Source: Dasypus novemcinctus
Lineage: Eukaryota; Chordata; Mammalia; Cingulata; Dasypodidae
Assembly: GCF_030445035.2 (NCBI RefSeq)
Contig: NC_080677.1
Coordinates: forward strand, 154,877,169-154,941,168
Direction: 5' to 3'
Length of the DNA stretch: 64,000 nt
Positions 43,440 through 55,573 of this stretch are shown piece after piece. Below the pieces are notes generated by a model. The model was not told the origin of the DNA. It did no database searches and worked only from the letters and a program-made list of their open reading frames with translations. A program made the translations under genes and the position numbers. Numbering within the stretch: the stretch's first letter is position 1; every line of letters begins with the position of its first letter.

Positions 43440-43735
43440 ATTATATATCCTGCCATAACCTACAGAATAGAGTGGGAGAGAGTGTAAACTGCAGTGTAAA
43501 CTGTAGTCCGTGCTGGGTGGCAGTGCTCCAAAATGTGTTCATCAATTGCAATGAATGTAGAACACGAATGAAGGAAGTAGTTAAGGTGGAAAAAATGGAG
43601 GTGTGGGGAGTGGGGCATATGGGAAACGCCTATATTTTTTAATGTAACGTTTTATGTAATCTATGTATCTATATCTATCTATCTATCTATATATATATAA
43701 AGATTATGAATAAGCATTTTTTTTTTTTAATGTAA
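43440..43735 (+). repeat. L1 3' end, sense, with TATC microsatellite
   Basis: GAGTGTAAACTGCAGTGTAA, then GTTCATCAATTGCAATGAAT, then GGGGCATATGGGAAACGCCT, follow the 3' end of L1-type elements. A (TATC)n/(TA)n run occupies about 43664-43700 and a T run follows at 43719. Confidence 0.55.
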
Positions 43736-43995
43736 GAAACAGGCCCAGGGAATTTGCTCTGGAATATTCCTTCCCTACTGACATTCGAAATACCTGGATC
43801 CAGCTTCCCTCCTGACAATTAGTCTGGAAATTTTAGGCTCCCAGCTCAGCGACAGGTCTGAGTAGGGCACTCAAATTGGCCCTCATCTGCCTAGTGCTTC
43901 TCATCTGTAAAATTTAATGCCAATCATTCTTCCCACAGAAAGAGTGAGTGGAGAGGTAGGGGCTGCTTGGAAAGAGGCGGGAGAGCAAAGAAGTG
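43736..43995. other. Intergenic sequence, nothing assigned
   Basis: No recognised feature. Confidence 0.35.
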
Positions 43996-44170
43996 AAAGG
44001 CAGAGCCTGGGTGGCCAGAGGTCTCGGGTTCAAGCCCCAGCGTTCCTACCTGCCTCTGGGCGCACTTGGCAGGTTAGCGAGGCCTCTGCGCCCACGTCCC
44101 CATCTGGAAAATATGGCCAGGGATGGCGATGTCTCCTTAGTTACAGGTGGACGGGGAAGCACTTAGAATC
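43996..44170 (+). repeat. MIR SINE
   Basis: CTCGGGTTCAAGCCCCAGCG, then GGGCGCACTTGGCAGGTTAG, then CCCCATCTGGAAAATATGGC, keep the MIR layout. Confidence 0.6.
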
Positions 44171-45714
44171 TTTTTCCCTTGGGGAGCTAGACCCAGCCAG
44201 GTGGGCCTCCCTTTAGGGAAGGCATGAAGAAAAATCTGAGTAAGGAAGAAGCCACCGTGGGGTTCTTTCCAATAGTTCCATTGCTTACAGAATGAATACA
44301 ATGTAAACTTTTTAATGTACATGAACATGTTTTCCACCTCTCAGGCTTCTCCACTTACGAACGCTGCCACCTTGGGCAAGTCCCCAGTGGCTTTTCTCTC
44401 ATTTTTCTCATCCAGAAGTAGGGGTGATGACCCTTCCCTGGGAGTCCCAGGGGTCCTAGAGGGTTGGGGAGAGAATGGCACGAAGGCTCTGCCAGCTGAG
44501 CCCGCCCATATGTCCTGCCCTCCCTGCCTGTTTCCTCACCGCAGCCCATCAACAGGAGAGGGCTTGAAGGGCCCATGCGGGCACACAGTAGGTGCAGGCC
44601 AGGGCTCTGCTGTGACTGTTCTCTTCACACTGTTGAGCACCAGCGGGGTCCCCTGCACCCCCAGCCCAGCCCCCTCACTGTTCAAAGTAAGACCCTGCCA
44701 AGCCCAGGCTGAGTGAGTGCTCAGGCCCGAAGGGGTCCGGGGGCTGCATGTTGCTTGGCACCCCTGAGCTCTGAGCCCTGCTGGACCCGTGGGTACAGGG
44801 GAGCCTGTGTGCATGTTGGGGGGCTGCCTGAGCCCCCTCCCTGGTTTCTTGGCACCGTGAACTGCTTGATCTCAGCCCAGCGATTTGCTCTCATAAACAA
44901 CGAGGTGGGGAGGGGGAGAATCAGAAAAGTGGTGAAAAACAAACACAGAGACTTAGGTCACCCCACAAATGCTAAACCATCAGCCAAGCTCTCCTGGTGC
45001 ATGATTAATTCAGCGGCCTCTGACCTCAGCTGGGCCTTGGATGTTTAGATAGAGTAAGAGTCAAGGTCAAACAGGGAAGGAGAGAGAGAGGAGGAGCAGT
45101 CGGGAGGACACAAAGCTCTGGGGATCACCATGGGCGCCCAGGCAAGATCTGCAGTACTGGTTCCAATGGCAAGGGCATTTGGTATTCTACTTGATTTGGG
45201 AGGTTTTTGATTCTCTTCTAGTCACAGAAGCAGGCTAAACCTGTAATTCAGCATTGAGTTTTCCTCCTTGTAGAACACAACCCTGCAAGTTTTCCATGAG
45301 GTCATCTCCTTCCACATCCTTTGGCACATCATCGTTTGACTTCCACTCCTTGACTTTGACACCAAAGGTATGTTCACCAGTGTCTTCAGTTCACCCTACA
45401 AAAGTGCTCTGACCATGAAGGCTAGTCTCCTGCTCTGCTGTAAGCTTTTAAGCCACTTAGGAGACTATTTTTATTCCACATGTCTCTTTCCACAGGCAGC
45501 CACCAGGCATGGGGAACATATTTACACCTGGAAGCAATGGCTTGCATTCAATTGAGTTAATAAGAGTTGGGACCCCCGGCTTGCTTCCATACTGATTTAG
45601 AGGTGGTTGCTTCTGCCCAAGACCCCATGGCTGGATGTGTCTAGGGCAATGAGCTCGCTGGCATCTGCTGCTGAGATCCTGCAAAGCAGAGGGTTTACAG
45701 GTGGTCTTTGGATT
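44171..45714. other. Intergenic sequence, nothing assigned
   Basis: Frames up to 133 codons on both strands; none recognised. GTGCATGATTAATTCAG near 44998 sits in a repeat-poor stretch. Confidence 0.35.
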
Positions 45715-45875
45715 TAACCAAGAGGAAAATGGAGTTGTGATGTGATGGATTGAGCTTTGGTCTTGAGATTCCTTTTGAGGCAAGTTATTTTACTCTCTCC
45801 ATTTCCTCATCTATAAAGTGGGTGAAATGGTATCTACCTACTAGCGTGATGATGAAAATAAAATGTGAGGAGGGA
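45715..45875 (+). repeat. MIR SINE
   Basis: GAGGCAAGTTATTTTACTCT, then TTTCCTCATCTATAAAGTGG, then GTATCTACCTACTAGCGTGA, are close to the MIR core. Confidence 0.8.
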
Positions 45876-46704
45876 TGGACGTGTGTTTTCCAACCCATAA
45901 AGCTCCACATAACATGGGAGTATTCTTTCAAGGCTCCCATTTACTGTGCGACTGAGATGGACACTGTGCAGGCAATCGTGTCCCTTTCTGGGAAGAAACT
46001 CCAGAAGGAAGGCATTGGGTATTAGCCCCATTTTTTCAGAAGAGGGAAGCAAGGAAGTTAATCAACTGGCCTCCAGCCCCAGGGCTGGGACGTGGGGCAG
46101 CCCACCTCCCTTCCCCACTGCCTTCCAGACAGTAGCCCCCTTCCCTCCCGGTGACACACCCTGCCTCAGTTCGCCGCCCTGCTTGGCGACCCCACTGGAG
46201 CAGTGGCCCCCTAGGAGATGGGAGGGTGCATCATGGTCGCGCCCTGGGCCAACCCAACCCAGGGCAATGACAACCTGGAGCTGCAAGGGTCCTTCTCTCT
46301 TCTCTGTCCCCAGCTGGGTGAGGCTTTGGAAAGGGGCTGAGAGCTAAGAATGACACAGCTCATCCAGGGCAGGGTATCATTGTTCCCTGGCGTACAGGTG
46401 GCCTGGAGAGGAGCCTGCAAAACCTCCCTCTGCACCCTTTGTGGGGAGAGACAGCCCTCTTTGTCCCAGTGACTTTCCTTCACCATTCCCGCCGTGCCCG
46501 CTGCGGTCTATTCCTCCCAGAGTATCTGGCATTCAGAGCGTCTCACCCACACTTTCCATCAAGGACAGCAGGAAGCCACCTCCCTCCAGACTCCTCTGAG
46601 CCCAGCATCCCTTTCTCCTTGTCCAGAGGGCACGCAGGACGAGTTGTCCAGGTTCTGCGGGGTTAACGTGGGGGCTGCCTCCCACACCCTGCATCCAGGA
46701 CCCC
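45876..46704. other. Intergenic sequence, nothing assigned
   Basis: GC-rich after 46.05 kb. Frames run on both strands without family resemblance. Confidence 0.35.
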
Positions 46705-46800
46705 TGCTTGCCTTGTCTCACACCCACCAGACCTAACCAAAGTACTTGACTTCTCCAGGCCTCCAGGGCCTCGTCTGTAAAAAGAGGAGGATGGCAGAGG
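46705..46800 (+). repeat. MIR fragment
   Basis: AAAGTACTTGACTTCTCCAG, then CTCGTCTGTAAAAAGAGGAG, match the MIR core. Confidence 0.55.
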
Positions 46801-48339
46801 GCAGGGGGCGGGGAGGGCTGGGTGCCTGGCGGCGCCCATAGGGAGCAGAGCTTATGAATTGGTAGGTAATATTGTCACCCAGTTTATTTTTCCAGGATAA
46901 AGAATCCTGTAATTGACCACCTTAGAATCCTGATTTTTCATCTGCATTTTCAACCCTGAAATTCCTGGAAATGCTGGAAATCTTACCTGGGCATCTACCA
47001 GCCATTCCCCTCCCAGAGCCAGGAAACAGTGGAAAACAGAGCTGCAGTGGGCCCCCTGCGCTCCACGGCTGCCAGGGGGTGGGGGACAAGGGAAAGCTGA
47101 GGCCGCGTGGGAGGCGACACCAACTCATGTGAGGGGGCTGGTAACTCAGGGGACGTTTGCCCACGGCGAGTGAGGCGCATGCCTGGGCAGCTCAACCATT
47201 TAATGAGTGGTATCTGGATCAAGTCAGATTTGGGGGTGGTGTGGGGGAGGGGGCGGTCTGTGTCCCTCCAGTCTGCTCAGCCAACTGGAGAGGTGCAGAG
47301 GCTGCTTCCTCCTCGGCCTCCTTCCCAGCGTGGGCGACTGTGATTAGCATATGATAAACTGCACAGAGAGGTTCCTCTGACCCGCTTGGACCTGGGTGGG
47401 GCCCAGCAGCGCTCTCCTGGGCATGCCAAGTGGTCTCTGTGTGTCCTGTCTGTGTCTGTGTGTCTGCTGCCTCCAGTCCTGAAGGGGTGAAGAGTTCCGG
47501 GGTCCTGCGGTAGGTCATCCTGTCCTCCTTTTTCGAAGGTTTCTGGGAGAAACAATTCTCAAATCAAAGGCTAAAAGGAAGGCGGAAGAAGAGGAAAAAG
47601 CAGAAAGCTGGAGAAACGCTGGTGAGGACAGAAGAAAGGCATACCCAATGTGGAATCAATTAGACCAGCGCTGAGCTTGGTCGGATGGTAAGTTAACTCC
47701 TGCCCTGCTAGAGCAGTTAATGAAAGGCAACCCCCCGGGCCACCTGTTGTTTTAACCATTTTTCTTCTCCGGTGGGATTATTAGCAGCAGGAATGCAGAG
47801 CAAAGGACCAATGATTGGATTCTTCTGGGGGAAACGAGGGAGAAAATGAAGGATAAACATCTTGTTCTCAGAACATCGTAAATTTTTCCATAACAGACCC
47901 AACAAACATTAGAATTTCATCCTTAATTTGGGCGCAGACTACTTGCTAACAGCACACGTTAGTGTAGATTCCCCACATGTGTGTTTTATTTCCTCCAGGG
48001 TTCCAGAAGGCAAAAGGAAGGGCTCTCTCCCTCATGCTGCATCTGCACAGCGTCCCTCCCCTGTGAGTCTTTGATTAAATCATTATCTCCCATCTCTTTG
48101 GTTGGGAGGGATGTGGACCGCGTTTTTCGTGCTTATGTTAAGAGCAAAACAAGTTGCCTTTCTCTCCTGTCCTCATTTCCAACCGGCCAGAGTCCTGAAA
48201 GGGAAGTCACCAAAGGGTCCTCCATGTGTCCACCTGGGGACCCACCCGAGGGCTGCATGGCTCCAGCTAGAAGGGGGGCATTCTGGGGGGGCCCAGGACA
48301 GGCACCTGCTGTCATCCAGAGGCCAGGTGGCCTGGAGTG
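46801..48339. other. Intergenic sequence, nothing assigned
   Basis: No gene recognised. 47560-48000 is AT-richer and repeat-poor with GGGATTATTAGCAGC and CCAATGATTGG sequences, a possible conserved non-coding block. Confidence 0.3.
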
Positions 48340-48480
48340 ACTCCCTGCTCTGTGCTGGCCATTCTGCTGTTGAGTTTACAAATGCCGCCCCCTTGAATTC
48401 TCACGACAAGCCGTGAGGGCCAGAGAAATGGAGGTCCTGCCGTGGTCTCTGAGCAAGTGGGAGCGCCAGGTCTTTGGACT
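48340..48480 (-). repeat. Possible MIR fragment, antisense
   Basis: CCCTTGAATTCTCACGACAA and GCCGTGAGGGCCAGAGAAAT resemble a strongly diverged antisense MIR. Confidence 0.35.
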
Positions 48481-49227
48481 CCCAACGCTGCCTGCTGCAG
48501 GGTTTGCCTAACTTCCCCCTGGCGATCACTGCGTTTGCCCTGTCCTTCACACCTGTCTCCATCATTTTTGCCACGTCCATAAACCACATGTCTGTGATCA
48601 ACTCAGCCCTTACCTTTTACATTGACTCACACTTTTATGTGAATACATGAGTTTATAAAGGAAATTTCCTCTTACTATGCTAAATGGGAAAGTAGAAGAT
48701 AACCATGAAAAATGCCAAGAAAACCAAGCAATGTTATTAAAATGTAGCTGTTCCTGCCGAAGCCGTAGGCCCGGGGCTGGCAGAGGGGCTGGGCCCACCC
48801 CGGCCCTAGACAACTGGAATGGAAGAGAATGAAGAAGGGTCACTCAAGGCAGGCCCCTTCCTGCCTCCTCATGTCGGGGACACCATCCCACCCATCATCC
48901 TTGTCCTCCTCTTCAGGTCACTGCACAGGGGTGTCAGCCCCCCCCCCAACCATTAGCCACCCCCTGGGCATCCAATTCCATGGCTTCCTCACCATCTTCA
49001 TCCTCCTCTACTTCTCTGGAGTGTTCCACACTGCCTTCTTCTAGAATTCTCTTTTCCTTGACTCTGGACTTACCTGCCAGATGGCTCTGCCTGTGGGGGG
49101 TTCTCCCTCTCTCTGTTTGCTCATGGGCAGAGCAGGGTGCCCAGTGCCGTACTTGTCGTCCCCGGGCATGAGCACATGAGGTGGCCTTCCTGGTCTCCTG
49201 CTGTCCTCCAGCTGCTCCCCGTAGGCT
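48481..49227. other. Intergenic sequence, nothing assigned
   Basis: No recognised element. A C run lies near 48940. Confidence 0.35.
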
Positions 49228-50415
49228 GTGGTCCAGGTGGACACCTGGGCTGGCGGGGCAAGTGGCCGCAGGGCTGCGGCAGCAGTTGCATGGCACAGAC
49301 CGGCTGTGAAGCCGGCCATGTCCCAGGCTCTGCCTCGTGCTTCCAGGCCACGGGACGCTCCAGCTCCCAAAGGACAGGCCCCCGTCTGTCATGTGCTCCC
49401 ACCAGGGTCGTCCTTGAGGGCACAGACTCCCTCTCCACAGTGGGCCCCTCGCTTCCCTGTGCCAGTAGAGTGGTCATCAGCAGGGCTCAGGAAGAGGCTG
49501 GCTGTCCTGCTGCTCCCACCCAGGAGCATCTCTACCCGGAGAGCATTGGGGAGGACCCCACCCAGGGGACAGCCCTATTCAGGGAGCATCCCTACCAGGG
49601 AGCATCTTTACCCAGGGAGCACCCCGGGAGCAGCCCCACTCAGGGAGCACTCCGGGAGCAGCCCCTACTGGGGAGGAGCCCTGCCACGGAGCAGCCCTGC
49701 CCGCCCACCTGCTGGCAGCTCTGGGTGCTGCGGAGCCTGTGCCCCGGCCGGGGCTCAAGTCCTGCCCTCCAGGAGGTGCCCCTGTGCAGACCAATGGGCC
49801 GCCCGCCTCCGGCCCCATCCACCTGGGCTGGCTCTCTGCTGGCGTCACACCCGCCCTAAGGCTCTCAGGGGCCTTGGGGCAGTCACACCTTCCCCCTCCT
49901 CCCAAGTTTGTGTTGTCGCCAGGGACCCCTTCTGGAGACAGCACCGAGCTGAAGCTGGCTGCCTGCTCCAGCCGCGGGGGAGGCCAGCAGGAGCTGCAGT
50001 CTTCTCTGGGTCCCCGGGGCCCATCTGCCAGGCTCTCCTGCTGCGATCAAGCAGGTGGGGCCCCTGGCCTGCAGGCTGGAGCAGCGGGGCAGTGCCTCCG
50101 TCCCCCGCCCTGAAGGCATGGCCACTATCTGCCTGGGAGAACTTCCCTGGGGTGAGGCTGTCCGGGATGGCCCCTGAGAAGGGCCACTTCACAAACCCTG
50201 GCTCCCAGTTTCTCCCCAGGTTTTCAGGGCTCAGGCCGGAGAAGGTGGGCCAGGGCGAGACTGCGGGGATGGGGCAGAGAGCTCACACGGCGAGGGCACT
50301 GCGGGAGCCGGGAAGGGAAACTCAAATCCTGCCTGCTGTGGAAGACAGAAGGAGAACACACAGGAGATCACCACAGAGGAAGAAGCTGGTTGCAAATCCC
50401 CAGACGATCGAGTGA
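49228..50415 (+). other. 395-codon open frame in GC-rich DNA, coding status doubtful
   Basis: The longest frame outside ZNF438. Its product is rich in Pro, Ala, Ser, Gly and Arg, with no recognisable domain, signal peptide or zinc finger. A second + frame of 240 codons (49137-49859) and - frames of 115-121 codons share the bases. Part of the frame is a degenerate minisatellite (49517-49690). I see no convincing Kozak context or exon boundaries. It is more likely chance openness than a gene. Confidence 0.3.
49517..49690 (+). repeat. Degenerate GC-rich minisatellite
   Basis: Variants of CAGGGAGCATC and GGGAGCA(C/G)CCC recur about eight times at irregular 14-31-base spacing, for example near 49577, 49596, 49614, 49628 and 49646. 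Confidence 0.75.
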
Positions 50416-50479
50416 TTTACAGGGACAGCCCACTCCCACGAAGGAGCCTCCCAGCAGCCCTAGGGGGCATGCCTCCCTG

Positions 50480-50575
50480 ACCCTGCTTTGAGGGTGATGA
50501 GGTGCCTTGTCCAAGCCGGCAAGGGCAGGACTCAAACTCACAGCCTCAGAACCCAGCCTCTTCCACGAAGGTGTG
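50480..50575 (-). repeat. MIR fragment, antisense
   Basis: GAGGTGCCTTGTCCAAGCCG, then AGGGCAGGACTCAAACTCAC, match the antisense MIR order ('ttgcccaaggtcacacagc', 'ggcagagctgggattcgaac'). Confidence 0.6.
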
Positions 50576-52710
50576 CACAGAAGAACTCAAGGCAACTGAT
50601 TTGGTGAATACTTATTTCAATTTTAACACCATTCTTTAAATAATGCTGAGTAATTGGGTTGACGCTATCTTGCCTTGTCCAGTGGATTGTTTTGCTAGGC
50701 TGCCCTGGTCCGGGGGTCTCTGGCTTCCCACAGTAAGGCAAGAGAACAAAGCGCAGGAGTCACAACAACAAGAAGCATGGTCCCTTGTCTCAGCAGATTT
50801 GGATCTGCTGCATGCTCTACGCAGCGTGTGGAAGGCTGGATGAAATCTAAGAGCTTAGCGGTGGCACTTTGTAAAATGCTCATCTCTGGTTCCCCCCTCC
50901 CCCAGTCACCTGCACCCCCAAACCCACAGCCCAACCCACACCCAGGACCCTTGGAATTGATTGCATTAACCTGGAACATGGAGATGGGAAGGAATACAAA
51001 ATATTTAGTGGGCCTGATTTATAGTTCTAAAACTTTAATAAAGCAGCTCTTTGCCACAAAATACAGTAATGGGTCCTTGGATCTGTTTCAATGTATCGTG
51101 TCACCCTTTCTTTTGGAGATGTTACAAAACTGCAGGAACAGCTCCAGGCTGCTTTTACAAGTCTGCTGCTTAGAACTGCAACTGTGTGTGTTGGCTCAGC
51201 TGATGCTGAAACCTTTGGAGGAGTTTAAGGGGAAAAAAGATTAAAGTAACTTTAAAACCACAAACTATGTACAAAATGTATCATGGACTTTAATTTGAGG
51301 GTTGTTGCTTTTTTTTTTTTTTTTTTTTTCGGCCTCATACTGCTTGAGGCAGTGGCTTCCAGAAGAGTCTGTTGTTTGCATTTAAAAACTGCTTTGGAGA
51401 AAGACTCAGTTTTCAAAGGCTCTGTGGGTCACAAAAGAGTTGGCCTGAGTCCTGGCTGTATCCCAGAGGATTCATTCTTGGGGTGATGCAGGCTGGGACA
51501 GAGGGCAGGACCGGATGTTCTAAAGAGCCCTTCCATAGAGGCTGCCCGGGTGGGGACAGGTACCTGCCAGGGACCTGGAAACCACAGAGTGCCAGATCTG
51601 TACAGATCCCTAATCAGCCTCCAATTTAAAGAAAAAAATCCAGAATCCCAGAGGCTTATCTGCTGCCCTCCCCCCACCCCACCCCCACACACACCTTTTT
51701 TCATCCTCAAGAGTTAGCTTTCCAAAGCAGCCTTAGGACAGGAGCCTCGTAAATGCCTCCCACTTAAAGCAATTCTGACCACAGAACACAGGGCTATGGG
51801 GCCGGACAGCCGAGCGCACTTTTTCTTTGATGTGCCCACACCTCACGTTTGGCTTTCTCCCCCCGGCTCGGTTTCTTGGGTGGTGAGGTCCCCATGCTTG
51901 TTGCATCCTCTTCAGAGTCTGTCTTGCATCTTACAGAGAGGGTAAGCTTTATTGCCAGGCACCGTCCCATAAATCCCCTCCCTTTGCCCGAGTAGTAAGA
52001 GGACCTAACTCAGCATCTGGACTGAATTAAAAGCCCCTGACCCAGCTTTTCTGGCTGGAACATCTAGACTTCAAGTAGAAATGTAACCAGAGCAGCCAGC
52101 TGCCGGGATGGAGGTGCTGGTCACAACCTCACCGTTCAGTCTTAATTAGAAAATCGTCTGCTCCAGGGCAGTGCGTGGCCTCCCTAGATGCCGTCTTCCC
52201 GTTGTGCCTCCCACTCAGGTAAGGGGACCTCCAGTGCCCGCTTCCCCCACCCGTGCATCCTGGAGGGTGAGCCTCGAGCACTCTTCAGTTCCAAGCCAAG
52301 TTCTGATCTAAGCTTGGCTCCGAGTTCAAAGCCAGTTCCACCCTGAACATGAAGGTCACAGAGAGGGTCCAAGAGTCCATTTAGTCAGTTGACCTCCTGG
52401 CCGTAGCTGGGCCGAAAGCCAGGAGAGCGCAGCTCTAGTTCTGTGCTGCACCCTACGTCTTAGACCTGGTAGGGTGAAGACTTCCAGACTCCATTGTACC
52501 CATCTGTGACACTGCTGATCTTTCAGATTCTTTCCATCCCTGAAGCGCAGTGATTCTCAGAGTCCGCAGATGATGACAGTCAGTGTCATGTCCTTTATTA
52601 ACAATTCCCCAGCATTAGTTTTTCCCTGAGTGTCACTTTTTAAAAACACTTTGTGTTTTAAGAAACTGGTCATTTTCTGCCTTTGATCATAGCCATTTGA
52701 AGAGGTGATA
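50576..52710. other. Intergenic sequence with a poly(T) run
   Basis: No gene recognised. A 21-base T run occupies 51309-51329. 50990-51280 is AT-rich and repeat-poor, with a 155-codon frame (50777-51244 +) that has no family resemblance. Confidence 0.35.
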
Positions 52711-52723
52711 TTAAACATCTTTA

Positions 52724-53326
52724 TTTTTTTATTTTTTTTTTAATTTTTTTTATTTTTTATTGACTTTGTAATAATATTACATTAAAAATATATATGTGAG
52801 GTCCCATTCAACCCCACCCCCCCACCCCCCCTCTCCCCCCCCCCAACAACACTCGTTCCCATCATCATGACATATCCATTGGATTTGGTAAGTACATCTT
52901 TGGGCACCTCTGTACCTCATATACATTGGTTCACATCATGGCCCATACTCTCCTCTATTCCATCAAGTAGGCCCTGTGAGGATTTACAATGTCCGGTGAT
53001 TACCTCTGAAGCACCATCCAGGGCAGCTCCATGTCCCGAAGACGCCTCCACCTCTCATCTCTTCCTGCCTTTCCCCATACCCTTTGTCCATTATGTCCCC
53101 TTTTCCCAATCCAATGCCACCTCTTCTATGTGGACACTGGATTGGTTGTGTCCATTGCACCTTTATGTCAAGAGGAGGCTCAGATTCCACCTGGATGCTG
53201 GATGCAATCCTCCCATTTTCAGTTGTAATCACTCTAGGCTCCATGGTGTGGTGGTTGTCCTTCTTCACCTCCATCTTAGCTGAGTGTGGTAAGTCCAATA
53301 AATCAGATTGTAGGTGCTGGAGTCTG
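52724..53326 (-). mobile_element. 5'-truncated L1 3' end, antisense, with exact 13-bp target duplication
   Basis: Starts with a T-rich tail, then TTGACTTTGTAATAATATTA and C-rich tracts (CACCCCCCCACCCCCCC), then ACTCGTTCCCATCATCATGA. The duplication TTAAACATCTTTA is exact at 52711-52723 and 53327-53339. It covers L1 3' sequence only, so the 138- and 124-codon frames in it are not genes. Intact duplication and tail suggest a fairly young insertion. Confidence 0.88.
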
Positions 53327-53339
53327 TTAAACATCTTTA

Positions 53340-53844
53340 ATGACAGTGACACAAGCAATCAAATGGCCCTGTCACTGCGGCTACCCTGGAAGGTACTAAA
53401 GTGCACTGGTGTGTAGAGGCTGAATCCCAGCACCCATCCTTTCTGTCCGTGCCTTAGTTCTTTTACAGACAACATTCTTCTTTCAAAAAATTATTTTTCT
53501 GATTTTAAAATAAATATATAATCATTACAGAAAATTTTAAATAATAAAATTTGCCTTAAATGCCAAATCTTAGTGATACATTTTTGGTACCAAATCAGCT
53601 GTTTTTGTGTGTATTCTGCCTTTTTCCTCTTTCATCCTAGATATTTTTCTGTTATTAAATATTTTTGAAAGCATTTTTATTTTTGCAAGACATTCTAAAT
53701 AAATAAATGTGCCACTTACTTAAATAAATGTGCCATTGCCATTTATTGTTATAAATCACATAGACTTTGACTTCATTGTATTGAGTCTTTCACATATCTC
53801 TGCTTCTTTGGTTAAGCTCCTTTGTGTGGAATTATTGAACAAAG
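53340..53844. other. AT-rich sequence, probably old L1-related
   Basis: TTTTCTGATTTTAAAATAAA and nearby AT-rich sequence lie next to an antisense L1 but cannot be assigned securely. Confidence 0.3.
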
Positions 53845-55573
53845 GATGGTTGCAGGCTTTTTTGACAACGATTTTTTAAGAGAAGTAAGTTTACAGAAAA
53901 ATAGTGCAGAAAATAGAGAGTTCCCAAATGCCCACTCACACATAGAGATTTCCCTATTATTAGCACTTTGCATTAGTGGTGATTTTGTTAAAAATGATGA
54001 AACAATATTACTATAATCATACTTTTAACTATAGTCCATAGTTTACATTAGGATTCACTATGTTGTACAGTGACACAGTTTAAAAATATTCATTACATAT
54101 ATATAACCTAAAAATTTCCCCTTTTAACCACGCTGAAATACAGAATTAGTGGTGCTAATTACATTCACAATGTTGGGTTACCATCCTGTACCAAAACCTT
54201 TCCATCGTGCCAAAGAGAAACTCTACCAATTAAATATTCATTAATTCTCTACCCCCAACCATGGCCCCTGGTAACCTGAATTCAAGTTTCTGACTCCAGG
54301 AGTTGGCTTCTTCTAATTACTTCGTATCAATGATTGTACAGTGATTCACATCAGAGATTGTACAATTTTTGTCTTTCTGTGTCTGGCTATTTCACTCAAT
54401 ATGATGTCTTCAAGGATCATCTATGTTGTCACATGCATTATTGCCTTTTTTTTTTCTGTGTGTGTGTGTGTTATTGCCTTTTAAGGCTGAATAATATTCT
54501 GTCGTCTGTATGTACCAAATTCTGTTTATCCATTCATCTGTTAATGGACACTTGGGTTCCTTTCATCTTTTGACAGTTGTGAATAATGCCACTATAAACA
54601 TTGTCATACAAACATCTGTTTGAGTCCCTGCTTTCAATTCTTCTAGGTATAGTCCTAGCAGAGGGATTGGCAGGTTGTATGGTAATTCTGTTCTTAGTTT
54701 TCTGAGTAACAGCACAACTGTCTTCCACAGCAGCTTCACAATTTTATATTCCTACCAACAATGAACAAGTGTTCCTATTTCTCCATATCCTCTCCAATAC
54801 TCATTTTCCAGTTTTTCAAATAGTATCCATTCTAGCGAATGTGAAATGTATCTCATTATAGTTTTGGTTCATATTTGTAATGATGTTGAGCATATTTTCA
54901 TGTGCTTATTGGTCATTTGTATATCTTCTATGGAAAGATATCTAAGTCTTCTGCCCATTTTTAAATTGGGTTGTTTGTCTTTCTGTTGTGGAGTTTTAGG
55001 ATTTCTTTATATATTCTGGAGAGTAAACCCTTATTGGATATGTGGTTTCCAAATATTTTCTCCCATTCTGTAGGTTCTTTTTTACTTTCATGATTAAGAC
55101 CTTTGATGAACAAAAGTCTTTAATTTTGATGAAGTCTCATTTATTTATATTTTCTGTTGTTGCTTGAGCTTTTGATGTAGTCTAAGAAACCACAGCCTAA
55201 CACAAGGTCCTGAGATACTTCCCTATGTTTTCTTCTAGTTTGATAGTTTGAGTTCTCACATTTAGGTCTTTGACCCTTTAGTTAATTTTGTATATATTGT
55301 GAGGTAGGGATTCACTTTCATTCTTTTACATATGGAGATCCAAGTTTCCCAGCATCATCTGAAAGAGACTATTCTTTCCCTATTGGAGTTGGCACCCTTA
55401 TAAAAAAAAATGCCCATAGATGTGGTAGATTATATCTGAACCCTCAGTTCAATTCTATTGGTCTATATATCTGTCCTTGCGCATAGTACCATAGTACATA
55501 TCACTGTAGTTTGTAATAAATTTTAAAATGGGAAGTCTGAGTACTCCAATTTCATTTTTCTTTTTCAAGGTGA
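53845..55573 (-). mobile_element. L1 3' UTR and ORF2 end, antisense, decayed
   Basis: The antisense L1 landmarks appear in order: ATTCCCTAC-type 3' UTR sequence, GTCTGGCTATTTCACTCAAT (54380), AAGGCTGAATAATATTCTGT (54483), TTTATCCATTCATCTGTTAA (54526), CATTTTTAAATTGGGTTGTT (54955), CAAATATTTTCTCCCATTCT (55051) and TTCAATTCTATTGGTCTATA (55448). Reading frames are broken throughout. Confidence 0.88.

Noticed and set aside
52867..53416. 138- and 110-codon frames near 53 kb
   Set aside because: They fall inside the antisense L1 3' end bounded by an exact 13-base duplication.
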